Shown: positions 41,309 to 49,919 of the stretch, piece after piece
Position numbering within the stretch: the stretch's first letter is position 1
Layout: each line of letters opens with the position of its first letter
DNA from: Acidobacteriota bacterium
Lineage (GTDB): Bacteria; Acidobacteriota; Thermoanaerobaculia; Gp7-AA8
Direction of reading: 5' to 3'
DNA length: 64,000 nt
Assembly (NCBI GenBank): GCA_003223645.1
Contig: QHVT01000007.1
Coordinates: 170,531-234,530, forward strand
Program-made: the position numbers and the translations under genes
Notes under the pieces: generated by a model
Told to the model about the DNA's origin: nothing
The model's database searches: none
What the model saw: the letters and a program-made list of their open reading frames with translations, nothing else

Positions 41309-42721
41309 ATGACCGCAGCGGCCGAAGTCGTTCGCATTTCCTCGTTCGAGCACATCGACCGCATCTACGAAGCACAGCGACAGAATCGCGCCGCCGTCAA
41401 CGCCACGACGGCGGCGCAGCGCGTCGCCAGGCTGAAAAAATTCGAGCGCGCGATGTTCGCGCATCGCGACGACATCCGCGCCGCGATGTGGGACGACTAT
41501 CGCAAGCCCGCCGCGGAAGTCGATCTCTCCGAGATCTATCCGGCCGTCAGCGAAGCGAAGCACGCCATCCGCCACCTTCGCTCGTGGATGCGGCCGAAGC
41601 GCGCGCGCATGCGCATGTCGCTCATCGGCTCGCGCTCGTCGATCGTGCACGAGCCGAAAGGCGTCGTGCTGATCATCTCCCCCTGGAACTTTCCCTTCAA
41701 TCTCACTCTTGGCCCGCTCGTCTCGGCAGTCGCGGCGGGAAATTGCGTGATGGTGAAGCCGTCCGAGCTCACGCCCGCGTCGAGCGCATGCATGAAGCGC
41801 ATCGTCGCGGAAGTGTTCGACGAGAACGAAGTCGCGATCATCGAAGGCGACGCGCCGGTCGCGGAAGCGCTGCTGAAGAAAAAGTTCGACCACATCTTCT
41901 TCACCGGCAGTCCCGCCGTCGGCCGGATCGTGATGAAGGCCGCGGCCGAGCATCTGACCTCGGTGACGCTGGAGCTCGGCGGCAAGTCGCCGGTGATCGT
42001 CGACGCGAGCGCGAACCTCGACGAGGCGGCGAAGAAAATTGCGTGGGGAAAGTTCTTCAACTGCGGACAGATTTGCATCGCGCCCGACTACATCCTCGTC
42101 GACGAAACAGTGCGCGTCCCATTTCTCGAGAAGTTGCAGACCTCGATCGCCTCCCTCGGCGACGCATCACGCGGCATCATCGTCAACGAGCGGCACGCCT
42201 CGCGGCTCGAGCGTTTGTTCCGCGATGCCGTGCAGCGCGGCGCGCAAGTCGTCACCGGCGGCACGTTCCGCGGACGCGAGATCGCGCCGGCCGTGCTGAC
42301 GAACGTCGCGCCCGATTCCGCGGTGATGCAGGAAGAAATCTTCGGACCGCTTCTTCCGGTGCTTCCGTATCGCACGCTCGACGAAGCCTTCGACTTCATC
42401 GCGTCGAAAGAAAAACCGCTCGTCCTCTACATCTTCAGCCGCAGCCGCCGCATCGTGAAACAGATCCTCGCGCGCACCACCGCGGGCGGCACCGCCATCA
42501 ACCACGCGCTGGTCCAGTTCTATCAACTCAACCTGCCGTTCGGCGGCGTCGGCAACAGCGGAATGGGAAAGGGACACGGCTACTTCGGGTTCCAGGCCTT
42601 CTCCAACGCGCGCGGCGTCTTCGATCAGCGCACGCGATTCAGCGCGATCGAGATGCTGTATCCGCCGTACGTCGGCAAGCTGAAAGAGAAGCTGATCGAC
42701 TTCACGCTGAAGTGGCTGTAG
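41309..42721 (+). CDS. aldehyde dehydrogenase
   Basis: 470 residues of the NAD(P)-dependent aldehyde dehydrogenase superfamily. It has the cofactor motif ISPWNFPFNLTLGPL, GSPAVGRIVM, the catalytic Glu in ELGGKSP and the catalytic Cys in CGQICIAPDY (about 250). The short length and the start of the sequence fit the coniferyl/fatty aldehyde (class 3-like) branch, which often has a C-terminal hydrophobic tail. It probably oxidises aldehydes, possibly products of the PQQ alcohol dehydrogenases elsewhere, though that link is speculative. Its 3' end overlaps the convergent MFS gene by 20 bp. Confidence 0.92.
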   Translation: MTAAAEVVRISSFEHIDRIYEAQRQNRAAVNATTAAQRVARLKKFERAMFAHRDDIRAAMWDDYRKPAAEVDLSEIYPAVSEAKHAIRHLRSWMRPKRARMRMSLIGSRSSIVHEPKGVVLIISPWNFPFNLTLGPLVSAVAAGNCVMVKPSELTPASSACMKRIVAEVFDENEVAIIEGDAPVAEALLKKKFDHIFFTGSPAVGRIVMKAAAEHLTSVTLELGGKSPVIVDASANLDEAAKKIAWGKFFNCGQICIAPDYILVDETVRVPFLEKLQTSIASLGDASRGIIVNERHASRLERLFRDAVQRGAQVVTGGTFRGREIAPAVLTNVAPDSAVMQEEIFGPLLPVLPYRTLDEAFDFIASKEKPLVLYIFSRSRRIVKQILARTTAGGTAINHALVQFYQLNLPFGGVGNSGMGKGHGYFGFQAFSNARGVFDQRTRFSAIEMLYPPYVGKLKEKLIDFTLKWL

Positions 42722-44015
42722 ACGGAGCCGCCGCCGGAGTGGTGCGCGCCTCCGGCGCGCCTTCGGGCGGGGGCGCGCCAGAGGCGCGCACCACTCCGAT
42801 CGCCGCTCGACGCCGTCCCATCCACAACAGCGCCGCACCGATCGCGCACGACAGCGGGCAGACGAGCAGCGAGTAGCGCATGTCGCCGAGGCGGTCCGTC
42901 AGCTTGCCGATGAGCGGCGAGCCGATCGCGAACGCGAAGATGTTGACCGCCGAAAAGAAAATGCCGATGGCGAGTCCGCGCACGTTCGGGCCGGCGATGT
43001 CGTGCACGTCGGCGACCGACGGACCCACCCACAGAATCGCGGCGGCATAGAGCACGACATTGATCGCAAGCAGCGCGCGGAAATCGTTCGTGAACAAGAG
43101 CGCGATCCACAGCGGAACTGAGAGCGCCGCGGCGGATGCGGTGAAGAGCGTGCGGCGTCCGCGGCCGAGGCGATCGGAAAACCAGCCGGCAAAAATCATT
43201 ACCGGGACTCCGATGGCGATCGACATGATGCCGGCGGCGTTGCCGATCGTTGAGAGGCTGAGACCGTGCACGCGCACGAAGAACGTTCCGACCCAGACGG
43301 TGATGTTGTTCGACGCGAGACCGATGAACGAGTAGCCGAGGATGAGATAGCGAAGCGGAACGGAGCGAAGAAGCGCGCGCCAGTCGCTCGCGCTGTTGGT
43401 CGCGATTTCCATGCGCCCGCGCGCAGGCTCGCGCATCAGGAAGACGACGACCGCGAGCACGAGTCCGGGAAAGCCCACGATGTAGAACGCCGAGCGCCAG
43501 CCGTAGCTCTGTCCGATCCATCCGCCGAGAAAAAACGCGAGCCCGCCGCCGAGCGCGATGCCCGACGCATACACCGACGTCACCGTCGCGCGCATCCGCG
43601 GAGGAAAGAAATCGCTCAGCAGCGAGAACGCCGCCGGCCCGAGCGTCGCCTCGCCGACGCCGACCATCACGCGGCAGAGAAAAATCGACCAGAAGCCGTG
43701 CGCGAGACCCGTCAGCCCGGAGAACAGGCTCCACAGCGCGAGACCGATCGCGATCAACTTCGTCCGCGAGCTCCGATCCGCAACGCGTCCGAACGGAATG
43801 CCGAGGGAGGTGTAGAAGATGACGAAGGACGTCGTGCCGAGGAGCGCGAGCTGCAGATCGCTGAACGCCATCTCCTTCTTGATGGGCGTGAAGAGGATGT
43901 AGATCAGCGTGCGGTCGAGAAAGTTGAGGACGTAGACCGCGGTGAGGACCGCGAGGGCATACCACGAATAACGAGAAACGACCGCCCGGTCGGCAACAAG
44001 TTCGTTTGATGGCAT
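42702..44015 (-). CDS. MFS transporter (Spinster-like)
   Basis: 437 residues, twelve membrane segments. The start (YALAVLTAVYVLNFLDRTLI) with loop motif FGRVADRSSRTKLIAIGLALWS is close to the Spinster/major facilitator family for sugar phosphates, lipids or organic acids. The substrate is unknown. The C-terminal tail (RRRAAIGVVRASGAPPPEG and beyond) is encoded by a GTGCGCGCC palindromic repeat that is also the end of the convergent aldehyde dehydrogenase region. The start ATG is the one closest to the first helix; upstream in-frame codons are in a repeat. Confidence 0.87.
   Translation of the reverse strand: MPSNELVADRAVVSRYSWYALAVLTAVYVLNFLDRTLIYILFTPIKKEMAFSDLQLALLGTTSFVIFYTSLGIPFGRVADRSSRTKLIAIGLALWSLFSGLTGLAHGFWSIFLCRVMVGVGEATLGPAAFSLLSDFFPPRMRATVTSVYASGIALGGGLAFFLGGWIGQSYGWRSAFYIVGFPGLVLAVVVFLMREPARGRMEIATNSASDWRALLRSVPLRYLILGYSFIGLASNNITVWVGTFFVRVHGLSLSTIGNAAGIMSIAIGVPVMIFAGWFSDRLGRGRRTLFTASAAALSVPLWIALLFTNDFRALLAINVVLYAAAILWVGPSVADVHDIAGPNVRGLAIGIFFSAVNIFAFAIGSPLIGKLTDRLGDMRYSLLVCPLSCAIGAALLWMGRRRAAIGVVRASGAPPPEGAPEARTTPAAAPSTATSA
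42736..42797. repeat. GTGCGCGCCTCC palindrome (encodes MFS tail)
   Basis: GGAGTGGTGCGCGCCTCCGG is mirrored by AGAGGCGCGCACCACTCC. Sibling of the element in batD. Here it forms the last stretch of the MFS coding sequence. Confidence 0.8.
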
Positions 44016-44058
44016 GAAGTTAGTGTAACAGCCCCTACACGATCCATACGCCGGAAAC

Positions 44059-44093
44059 CGTGGAGCGGCGGCCGTCCTCGGCCGGCATCGTGA
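44059..44093. repeat. partial GGAGCGGCGGCCG repeat
   Basis: GTGGAGCGGCGGCCGTCCTC matches one arm of the 26924 family. The second arm is absent or has been lost, so this appears to be a half copy next to the larger repeat block. Confidence 0.5.
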
Positions 44094-44096
44094 GAT

Positions 44097-44410
44097 GCTG
44101 TGAAAAATCATCCATCATCCTGAGCCGGCCCACCGCGCGATGCGCAGACCTCGATCGTAATGACCGCCCCTCACCCGGCGCTTCGCGCCACCCTCTCCCC
44201 GCATGCGGGGAGAGGGGCAACTTTAAGAGTGCATTGAATTTGTTGCCCTTCGCCCCGCTTGCGGGGAGAAGGTGGCCGAAGGCCGGATGAGGGGCGGTCA
44301 TTAGAAGCCGCGAAGATGGCGAAGGATCTCTAAAATTGCAGACTCTTCGTAGTTTGAGATCCTTCGTCGCGCTTCGCCGACTCAGGATGACGGAGTTTTT
44401 TTCACAGCCC
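44097..44410. repeat. CATCCTGAG-family element split by a MITE-like insertion
   Basis: The outer sequence (TGTGAAAAATCATCC...ATCCTGAGCCGG, resuming with GCGAAGATGGCGAAGGATCTC and ending GGATGACGG...TTTTTTTCACA) is the same palindrome family as 29976 and 58889. It is interrupted by about 140 bp belonging to the MITE-like element. No gene is visible in 44016-44470. Confidence 0.8.
44163..44303. repeat. MITE-like palindromic element, copy B
   Basis: GACCGCCCCTCACCCGGCGC is mirrored by CCGGATGAGGGGCGGTC. The core around GTGCATTGAATTTGTTGCCC matches copy A at 1250-1382 with only scattered differences. Its insertion splits the CATCCTGAG element, so it arrived later. Confidence 0.8.
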
Positions 44411-44478
44411 TCTGAGACGGATACCGTAGAGCAGCAGCATGAGTGTTGCCTCCGTCAGCGAAATACGTTGATGAAAAA

Positions 44479-44919
44479 CTAAGCAAGTTTGCTTAATTTC
44501 TCACAACCGCATCTTACATATTAAGCAAACTTGCTAGACTTGTAGGCACTATTTCTGCTAATTTTAGCATGTATGCTTAATTACTAAGCGTTAACGCTGA
44601 CAATCTTAGCGATTTTTGCTTAAATGCCAGCGTATTTGCTTAAATTCTCAATCTTCAATTCTAATTTCTCAGCGAACATGCTTAAATTGCAGGTCTGATA
44701 TCTGAGAATCTTAGCGCTTGTGCTGAAACTGGAAGCGGCGATACTGGCTTGTCTAGCGAATTTGCTTAAATTCTAAGCATTTCTGCTGAGATTTTTAGTC
44801 TCTCATTCTAGTTTTTCAGAGAATATGCTGAAATCGTAGGCCCGATCTCTGACAATCCAAGCGCATATGCTGAATTGCTAAGCGATGACACTGACTTTTT
44901 CAGCATACTTGCTGAAAAG
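44479..44919. repeat. 21-bp-register palindrome array with 147-bp higher-order repeat
   Basis: This AT-rich stretch of about 440 bp lies in an otherwise GC-rich region. The core AGC-N6-GCT occurs at 44482, 44524, 44566, 44587, 44629, 44671, 44713, 44755, 44776, 44860 and 44902; all spacings are multiples of 21. Four near matches at 44608, 44734, 44818 and 44881 sit on the same register, and the six remaining register positions hold degenerate versions. Flanks extend the dyad to about cTnAGCgnnnntGCTnAaa. Degenerate units recur every seventh unit (44545, 44692 and 44839 share a GGC/T-N6-TCT form), giving a 147-bp higher-order repeat in three copies. No intact reading frame spans it. It does not match CRISPR, iteron or known satellite forms that I recognise. 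Confidence 0.9.
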
Positions 44920-44970
44920 CCGTGAGATTGCTCAACATCTCCCTGCTCTCAGTCCAGTGCTTTCTGCTTT

Positions 44971-45387
44971 TTACCGCGTGATCACCATCTCTCTCCACAC
45001 CTTCCCTCCCGCCGAGGCAAAGTCGACGATCGCGCGGAGCGTGAGCGGTTCGTTGGGGCGGCGGACGGTGGTCTCTGCGGTCGCGAAGATGGATACCGTT
45101 TTGACTTCGCCCGGTTGGATGGTCTCGCGGAAGTCGCGCGTGATGGGGTAGATCGCGTAGGTGGTCATGCCGGGGGACGAGAGTTGGACGCGGCGCAACA
45201 GGATCGGGGTGGTGGCGCGGTTGAGGACGTGGACGTCGATGGTTGCCGGCGCGGTGGCTCCCGATCCGAAGAAGAGCTCGTGTGCGAGCTCGAGGCCGAT
45301 CGTCGGCTCGGCGACGTCCGCCGGCCGCGCGCTGCCGGTGGAGCACGCGACGAGAAGAATCAATCCTGCTACAGCCCAGCGATTCAT
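44971..45387 (-). CDS. hypothetical lipoprotein
   Basis: 138 residues. Lipoprotein signal with lipobox LLVAC (about residue 13), followed by an all-beta domain (FGSGATAPATIDVHVLNRA, then TPILLRRVQLSSPGMTTYAI). GGAGG six bases before this ATG decides the start; an ATG two codons upstream sits directly on the ribosome site. I do not recognise the family. It is the only gene between the 21-bp array and the S41 protease and lies divergent from the latter. Confidence 0.7.
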   Translation of the reverse strand: MNRWAVAGLILLVACSTGSARPADVAEPTIGLELAHELFFGSGATAPATIDVHVLNRATTPILLRRVQLSSPGMTTYAIYPITRDFRETIQPGEVKTVSIFATAETTVRRPNEPLTLRAIVDFASAGGKVWREMVITR

Positions 45388-45436
45388 GGCCATCCTCCGT
45401 TTACGTCGCGGCTTCAAGCGTGTTATGGAGCACTTC

Positions 45437-48400
45437 ATGAAACAGCTCATCACCATTCTCGCGCTCGTTGCAAGTTCCGCGGGTGCTTTCGCACAAAACA
45501 ATCCAAACAATTTGACGCGGCTTCTACGCCAACCGGACATTCACGGAGACACCGTCGCGTTCGTTTACGGCGGCGACATCTGGCTCGCCTCCGCCAAAGG
45601 CGGCGAGGCGCGCCGTCTCACCTCCGACGACGGCATGGAGTACTTCCCGAAATTCTCGCCGGACGGGAAATGGATCGCCTTCACCGGCGACTACAGCGGC
45701 AGCCGGCAGGTGTTCGTCATCAGCGTCGACGGCGGGATGCCGCGGCAGCTGACGTTCTACAACGACGTCGGTCCGATTCCGCCGCGCGGTGGCATCGACA
45801 ACCGCGTCCTCGACTGGACGCCGGACGGCAAGTCGATCCTCTTCAATCCGCATCGGCTGCCGTGGAGCGATCGCATGCCGGCGCACTACGTCATCCCGTT
45901 CGAAGGGGGGATGGAAACGAAACTGCCGATCCCCGAGGGGAGCGCGGGATCGTATTCACCGGACGGGAAGCGGTTGGCGTTCACGCACATCGAGCGTGAG
46001 TTCCGGACGTGGAAACACTATCGCGGGGGACGCGCGCAGGACGTCTGGATCTACGACCTGGCGAACAACAGCGCCGAGAAAATCACCGACACTCCGTGGA
46101 CCGACAATCAGCCGGTGTGGGTCGGCGACACGATCTACTTCGTCTCCGATCGTCCCGACGGCGCGCGCCTCAATCTCTGGGCATACGACCTGAAGACGAA
46201 GCAGTCGAAGAAGGTCACGAGCCACACCGACTTCGACGTCCTCTGGCCGAGCGGCGATCGCACGCAGGTCGTCTACGAAAACGGCGGCTACCTTTATCGA
46301 TTCGACTCGACCACCGGAAAAGACGAGCGCATTCCGATCCACGTCTACAGCGATTTCAAAACGACGCTCCCGTACTTCACGAACGTGCAGCAGAACGTCG
46401 AGTCGTACTCGCTCTCGCCGGGCGGCGCGCGTGCGCTCTTCGTCGCGCGCGGCGATCTCTTCACCGTGCCGGCGAAAGAGGGGGAGATCCGCAACGAGAC
46501 GCAGACGCCCGGCATCCGCGAGCGCGATGCGTCGTGGTCGCCGGACGGGAAACTGATCGCGTATCTGAGCGATCGCGACGGCGCCGACTATGAGATCTAC
46601 GTGCGCAACGCGGACGGTACCGCCCGGGAGGGCGACATCAACGTTGGCGAGCGCCAGATCACGCACGACGCGCATGCGTGGCGCTTCACTCCGATCTGGT
46701 CGCCCGACTCGAAGATGCTCGCGTTCTCCGACAAGGACGAAACGCTGCGCGTCGTCGACATCGCCGGCGGCAAAGTCAGCGACGTCGACAAAGACCCGTA
46801 CGGCGACATCACGCATTACCGCTGGTCGCCCGACTCGAAGTGGATCGCCTACACGAAACTGAACGAGGCGCGCTTCTCGGCGATCTACGTCTACTCGATC
46901 GGCGACGCGAAGCCGTACCGGCTCACCAGCGGCCGCACCAATGACGCCGAGCCGGTCTTCGATCCGAAAGGCCGCTACCTCTATTTCACCTCCACGCGCG
47001 ACTTCAATCTCACCTTCAGCGCGTGGGAGTTCAACTACGTCTACACCGATCCGCAGCGCGTCTACGTCGCGACGCTCTCGGCCGACGGCCCCGCGCTTTT
47101 CCTTCCGCAGAGCGACGAAGAGAAGGCGACGACTCCTCCCGCGCCCGAGAAAAAAGAGGAGAGCGGGCGTCCCGCCCGCCCCCGGGAGGCGGGCGAGACG
47201 CCCGCTGTCCAGGTGAAAATAGATCCCGCCGGCTTCGAGAACCGCGTGCGCGCGGTCCCCGGACCGTCCGGCTCGTACGACTCGCTCGCCGCGCTGTCGA
47301 ACGGCATCCTCTACATGACCGGCGACGGCCCTCAGCGCACGCTCAAGTTCTACAACATCGACGATCGCAAGGAAGAGACGATCGTCGAGAACATCCGCGG
47401 CTACGACATCTCCAACAATCTCGAGAAGCTCATCGTCCGCACCGCCAACGGCTACTCGATCATCGTGCCGAAGCCGGGACAGAAGCCGGCCGACTCCGCG
47501 CTCAAGCTCGAGCACCTGGAGATGAAGATCGATCCGCGCGTGGAGTGGGCGCAGGAGTTCACCGACGCGTGGCGCATCCTGCGCGACTGGTTCTACGACC
47601 CGAACATGCACGGCAGCGACTGGACGGGAATCCGCGCGAAGTACGGCGCGCTCGTGCCGTTCGTCGCCAACCGCAACGATCTCGACTACATCTTCGGCGA
47701 GGTCGCCGGCGAGTTGAACGCCGGTCACGTCTACGTCTCTCCCGCCGCCGGCTCCGGCATCGATCGCGTCGACAACGGTCTCCTCGGCGCCGAGATCGTT
47801 CCGGATTCCGGTTCCTTCCGCATCGCGCACATCTTCCCCGGCGAGAACTGGCAGGAAGCATCGCGCTCGCCGCTCACCGAGCCGGGCGTGAAGGTGCGTG
47901 AAGGCGACTACATCCTCGCCGTCGACGGCACGCCGACGAAAGGCGTCGACAACTTCTACCGATTGCTCGAGAACAAAGCGACGCGCGTCGTGACGCTGCT
48001 CGTCAACTCCAAGCCCGACACCGCGGGCGCGCACGAAGAGAAAGTGCGGCCGGTCAAGAAGGAGACGAACCTCCGCTATCTCGATTGGGTCGCGTCGCGG
48101 CGTGCGTACGTCGAGAAGGCGTCGGGCGGACGCATCGGCTACATCCATCTGCCGAACACCGGCGAGGAAGGCAACCGCGAGCTGTTCAAGAATTTCTATC
48201 CGCAGGTCGACAAGGACGCGCTGATCATCGACGACCGCTACAACGGCGGCGGCTTCATTCCCGACCGCATGATCGAGCTGCTCGATCGTCCCGTGCTCAA
48301 TTACTGGGTGCGCCGCGGCACGAAGCCGACCGCGACTCCCGCGTACTCGCACGTCGGTCCGAAGGCGATGCTGATCAACGGCTACTCCGCCTCCGGCGGC

Positions 48401-48736
48401 GACGCGCTGCCGTACTACTTCCGCAAGCGCAAGCTCGGCACGCTCATCGGCGAGCGCACCTGGGGAGGACTCATCGGCATTTCCGGGAACCCCGATCTGA
48501 TGGACGGCGGCAACATCTCCGCCCCGCAATTCCGCTTCCTCGACACCGAGGGGATGTGGGCGATCGAAGGCGTGGGCGTGTCGCCCGACATCGAGGTGTA
48601 CGACCGCCCCGACCTCGTCGCCGCCGGCAAAGATCCGTCCCTCGAAGCCGCGATCAAGTTGCTGATGGACGAACTGGCGAAGAACCCGCCGAAGAAGATC
48701 ACGGTGCCGGAAGTGAAGGTGCCGTCACCGCATTGA
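45437..48736 (+). CDS. S41 family tricorn-type protease
   Basis: 1099 residues, with signal peptide KQLITILALVASSAGAFAQ. The first 650 residues are WD40-like/TolB-like beta-propeller units (SPDGKWIAFTGD, SPDSKMLAFSD, SPDSKWIAYTK repeated), followed by a PDZ domain (about 770-880) and the C-terminal S41 peptidase core with the nucleophile in NGYSASGGDALP (about residue 983). This is the layout of tricorn proteases, which degrade peptides from the proteasome or from the environment. A 48-bp palindromic repeat adds ESGRPARPREAGETP between propeller and core. GGAG lies six bases before the start. Confidence 0.93.
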   Translation: MKQLITILALVASSAGAFAQNNPNNLTRLLRQPDIHGDTVAFVYGGDIWLASAKGGEARRLTSDDGMEYFPKFSPDGKWIAFTGDYSGSRQVFVISVDGGMPRQLTFYNDVGPIPPRGGIDNRVLDWTPDGKSILFNPHRLPWSDRMPAHYVIPFEGGMETKLPIPEGSAGSYSPDGKRLAFTHIEREFRTWKHYRGGRAQDVWIYDLANNSAEKITDTPWTDNQPVWVGDTIYFVSDRPDGARLNLWAYDLKTKQSKKVTSHTDFDVLWPSGDRTQVVYENGGYLYRFDSTTGKDERIPIHVYSDFKTTLPYFTNVQQNVESYSLSPGGARALFVARGDLFTVPAKEGEIRNETQTPGIRERDASWSPDGKLIAYLSDRDGADYEIYVRNADGTAREGDINVGERQITHDAHAWRFTPIWSPDSKMLAFSDKDETLRVVDIAGGKVSDVDKDPYGDITHYRWSPDSKWIAYTKLNEARFSAIYVYSIGDAKPYRLTSGRTNDAEPVFDPKGRYLYFTSTRDFNLTFSAWEFNYVYTDPQRVYVATLSADGPALFLPQSDEEKATTPPAPEKKEESGRPARPREAGETPAVQVKIDPAGFENRVRAVPGPSGSYDSLAALSNGILYMTGDGPQRTLKFYNIDDRKEETIVENIRGYDISNNLEKLIVRTANGYSIIVPKPGQKPADSALKLEHLEMKIDPRVEWAQEFTDAWRILRDWFYDPNMHGSDWTGIRAKYGALVPFVANRNDLDYIFGEVAGELNAGHVYVSPAAGSGIDRVDNGLLGAEIVPDSGSFRIAHIFPGENWQEASRSPLTEPGVKVREGDYILAVDGTPTKGVDNFYRLLENKATRVVTLLVNSKPDTAGAHEEKVRPVKKETNLRYLDWVASRRAYVEKASGGRIGYIHLPNTGEEGNRELFKNFYPQVDKDALIIDDRYNGGGFIPDRMIELLDRPVLNYWVRRGTKPTATPAYSHVGPKAMLINGYSASGGDALPYYFRKRKLGTLIGERTWGGLIGISGNPDLMDGGNISAPQFRFLDTEGMWAIEGVGVSPDIEVYDRPDLVAAGKDPSLEAAIKLLMDELAKNPPKKITVPEVKVPSPH
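47161..47208. repeat. GAGCGGGCG palindrome inside the S41 gene
   Basis: GAGCGGGCGTCCCGCCCGCC is mirrored by GGCGGGCGAGACGCCCGCT. Length 48 bp, a multiple of three, so the reading frame is kept. It lies in a charged linker between propeller and catalytic half. Confidence 0.75.
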
Positions 48737-48757
48737 CGTCAATCTTAAATGTTGGGT

Positions 48758-48903
48758 TGTGGTGACCGCTGCCCCCAGGGGTTGTGGTGACCGCTGCCCC
48801 CAAGGGTTGTGGTGACCGCTGCCCCCAGCGGTCACAGCGCCGCCTATGGCGGCGCCAGCGGCGCTTGCGCCGCCGCGACCGTTGGGGGCAGCGGTCGCCA
48901 CAT
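48758..48903. repeat. tandem plus palindromic GTGACCGCTGCCCC repeat
   Basis: Three direct copies of a unit like GTTGTGGTGACCGCTGCCCC lead into the usual palindrome (CAGCGGTCAC...CGACCGTTGGGGGCAGCGG). It is the largest member of the family of 6170. It fills the gap between the S41 gene and the sensor kinase gene. Confidence 0.75.
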
Positions 48904-48947
48904 ACCTTTAGGTCTCGTTAATCGCGTTTCATGTTAGGTATGCGCGC

Positions 48948-49919
48948 GTGCACTCCCGCCGCGCGCTGGCCTGGCTCTTTTCGCTCGCCGGAATCGCGGC
49001 CGTCACGATCGGCGGCCGCGCGATGCGGCTCAACGCGAACACCGTCGGCTTCGCCTTCCTCGTGGTCGTCCTTCTCGCGTCGGTGCGCGGCGGCCTGCTC
49101 GTCGGGACGGTCAGCTCGATCATCGCCACTCTCTGCTACAACTATTTCTTCTTCCCGCCCCTCGGCACGTTCGCGATTCACGATCCCGCGAACTGGTTTG
49201 CGCTCTCGGCGTTTCTCATTACCTCGGTGATCGTCAATCGTCTCGTCGCCGCCGCGCACCACGAGGCCGCGCGCGCGGAGAGCGAGGCGTTGAAGGCGTC
49301 GCTGCTGCGCGCGGTCTCGCACGACCTCACGACACCGCTGACGGCGATCACGATTCAAACCGAGGCGCTGAAGAGGAAGGCGACGCTGGACGGGGAGCTG
49401 CGCGATGCGGTGAACGGCATCGACGAAGAAACGCGCCGGCTGCGGCGGCGCATCGACAATCTGCTGGCGATGGCGCGCCTCCAGGCAGGGAACGCGAAGC
49501 CGCGGCGCGAGCCGACGCCGCCCGCCGATCTGTTTCACGCCGTGCGGGAACACCTGCCCGTTCCCCTCACCGTGCACGTCGACGATGATTGTCCCGATGC
49601 GAACGTCGATCCCGCGCTGGCGCTGGAGATCCTCGTGAACCTCATCGAGAACGCGCATCGCGTTTCGCCGCCGGACGCGCCCGTCTTATTGACCGCGGCG
49701 CGGCATGGGAAGGATGTGCGCATCGAGGTGCTCGACCGCGGTCCCGGCATTCCGCCCGCCCTCACCGCCGACGTCGCGCAGCGCGGCCTCGGCCTGCAAA
49801 TCGCGCGCAGCCTCGCCGCCGCGAACGGCGGCACGTTCGACATCACGCCGCGCCCGGGCGGCGGCACGATCGCGCGCGTCGATCTGCCGGCGGCGCCGCT
49901 TCCGGAGGAGACGCGGTGA
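48948..49919 (+). CDS. KdpD-like sensor histidine kinase (short form)
   Basis: 323 residues. Three or four membrane helices of a DUF4118/KdpD type (GFAFLVVVLLASVRGGLL, then YNYFFFPPLGTFAI) precede a HisKA domain (RAVSHDLTTPLTAI, phosphoacceptor His near residue 125) and a HATPase (NLIENAHRVSP, DRGPGIPP, GLGLQIARSLAAANGG). The N-terminal KdpD/USP domains of full KdpD are absent. A GTG start was used as no ATG in this frame is near. Its stop overlaps the KdpE-like gene (GTGA). No Kdp ATPase genes are in view, although a Kup K+ uptake gene lies 7 kb away. Confidence 0.88.
   Translation: MHSRRALAWLFSLAGIAAVTIGGRAMRLNANTVGFAFLVVVLLASVRGGLLVGTVSSIIATLCYNYFFFPPLGTFAIHDPANWFALSAFLITSVIVNRLVAAAHHEAARAESEALKASLLRAVSHDLTTPLTAITIQTEALKRKATLDGELRDAVNGIDEETRRLRRRIDNLLAMARLQAGNAKPRREPTPPADLFHAVREHLPVPLTVHVDDDCPDANVDPALALEILVNLIENAHRVSPPDAPVLLTAARHGKDVRIEVLDRGPGIPPALTADVAQRGLGLQIARSLAAANGGTFDITPRPGGGTIARVDLPAAPLPEETR

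Noticed and set aside
40306-42876. Long plus-strand frame of about 856 residues over the regulatory-domain and aldehyde dehydrogenase genes
   Set aside because: Arg-rich, low-complexity translation in the wrong frame of two well-supported genes; typical of GC-rich DNA.
44479-44919. CRISPR array
   Set aside because: The period is 21 bp with no unique spacers, units are degenerate and no cas genes are near.
44885-45151. Plus-strand 88-residue protein starting in the 21-bp array
   Set aside because: It runs from the last array unit into the antisense of the hypothetical lipoprotein, and has no ribosome site. It may be a remnant heptad frame, but is not supported as a gene.
45956-48529. Large minus-strand frame antisense to the S41 protease
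   Set aside because: It mirrors the codon pattern of the tricorn protease and has no domain of its own.
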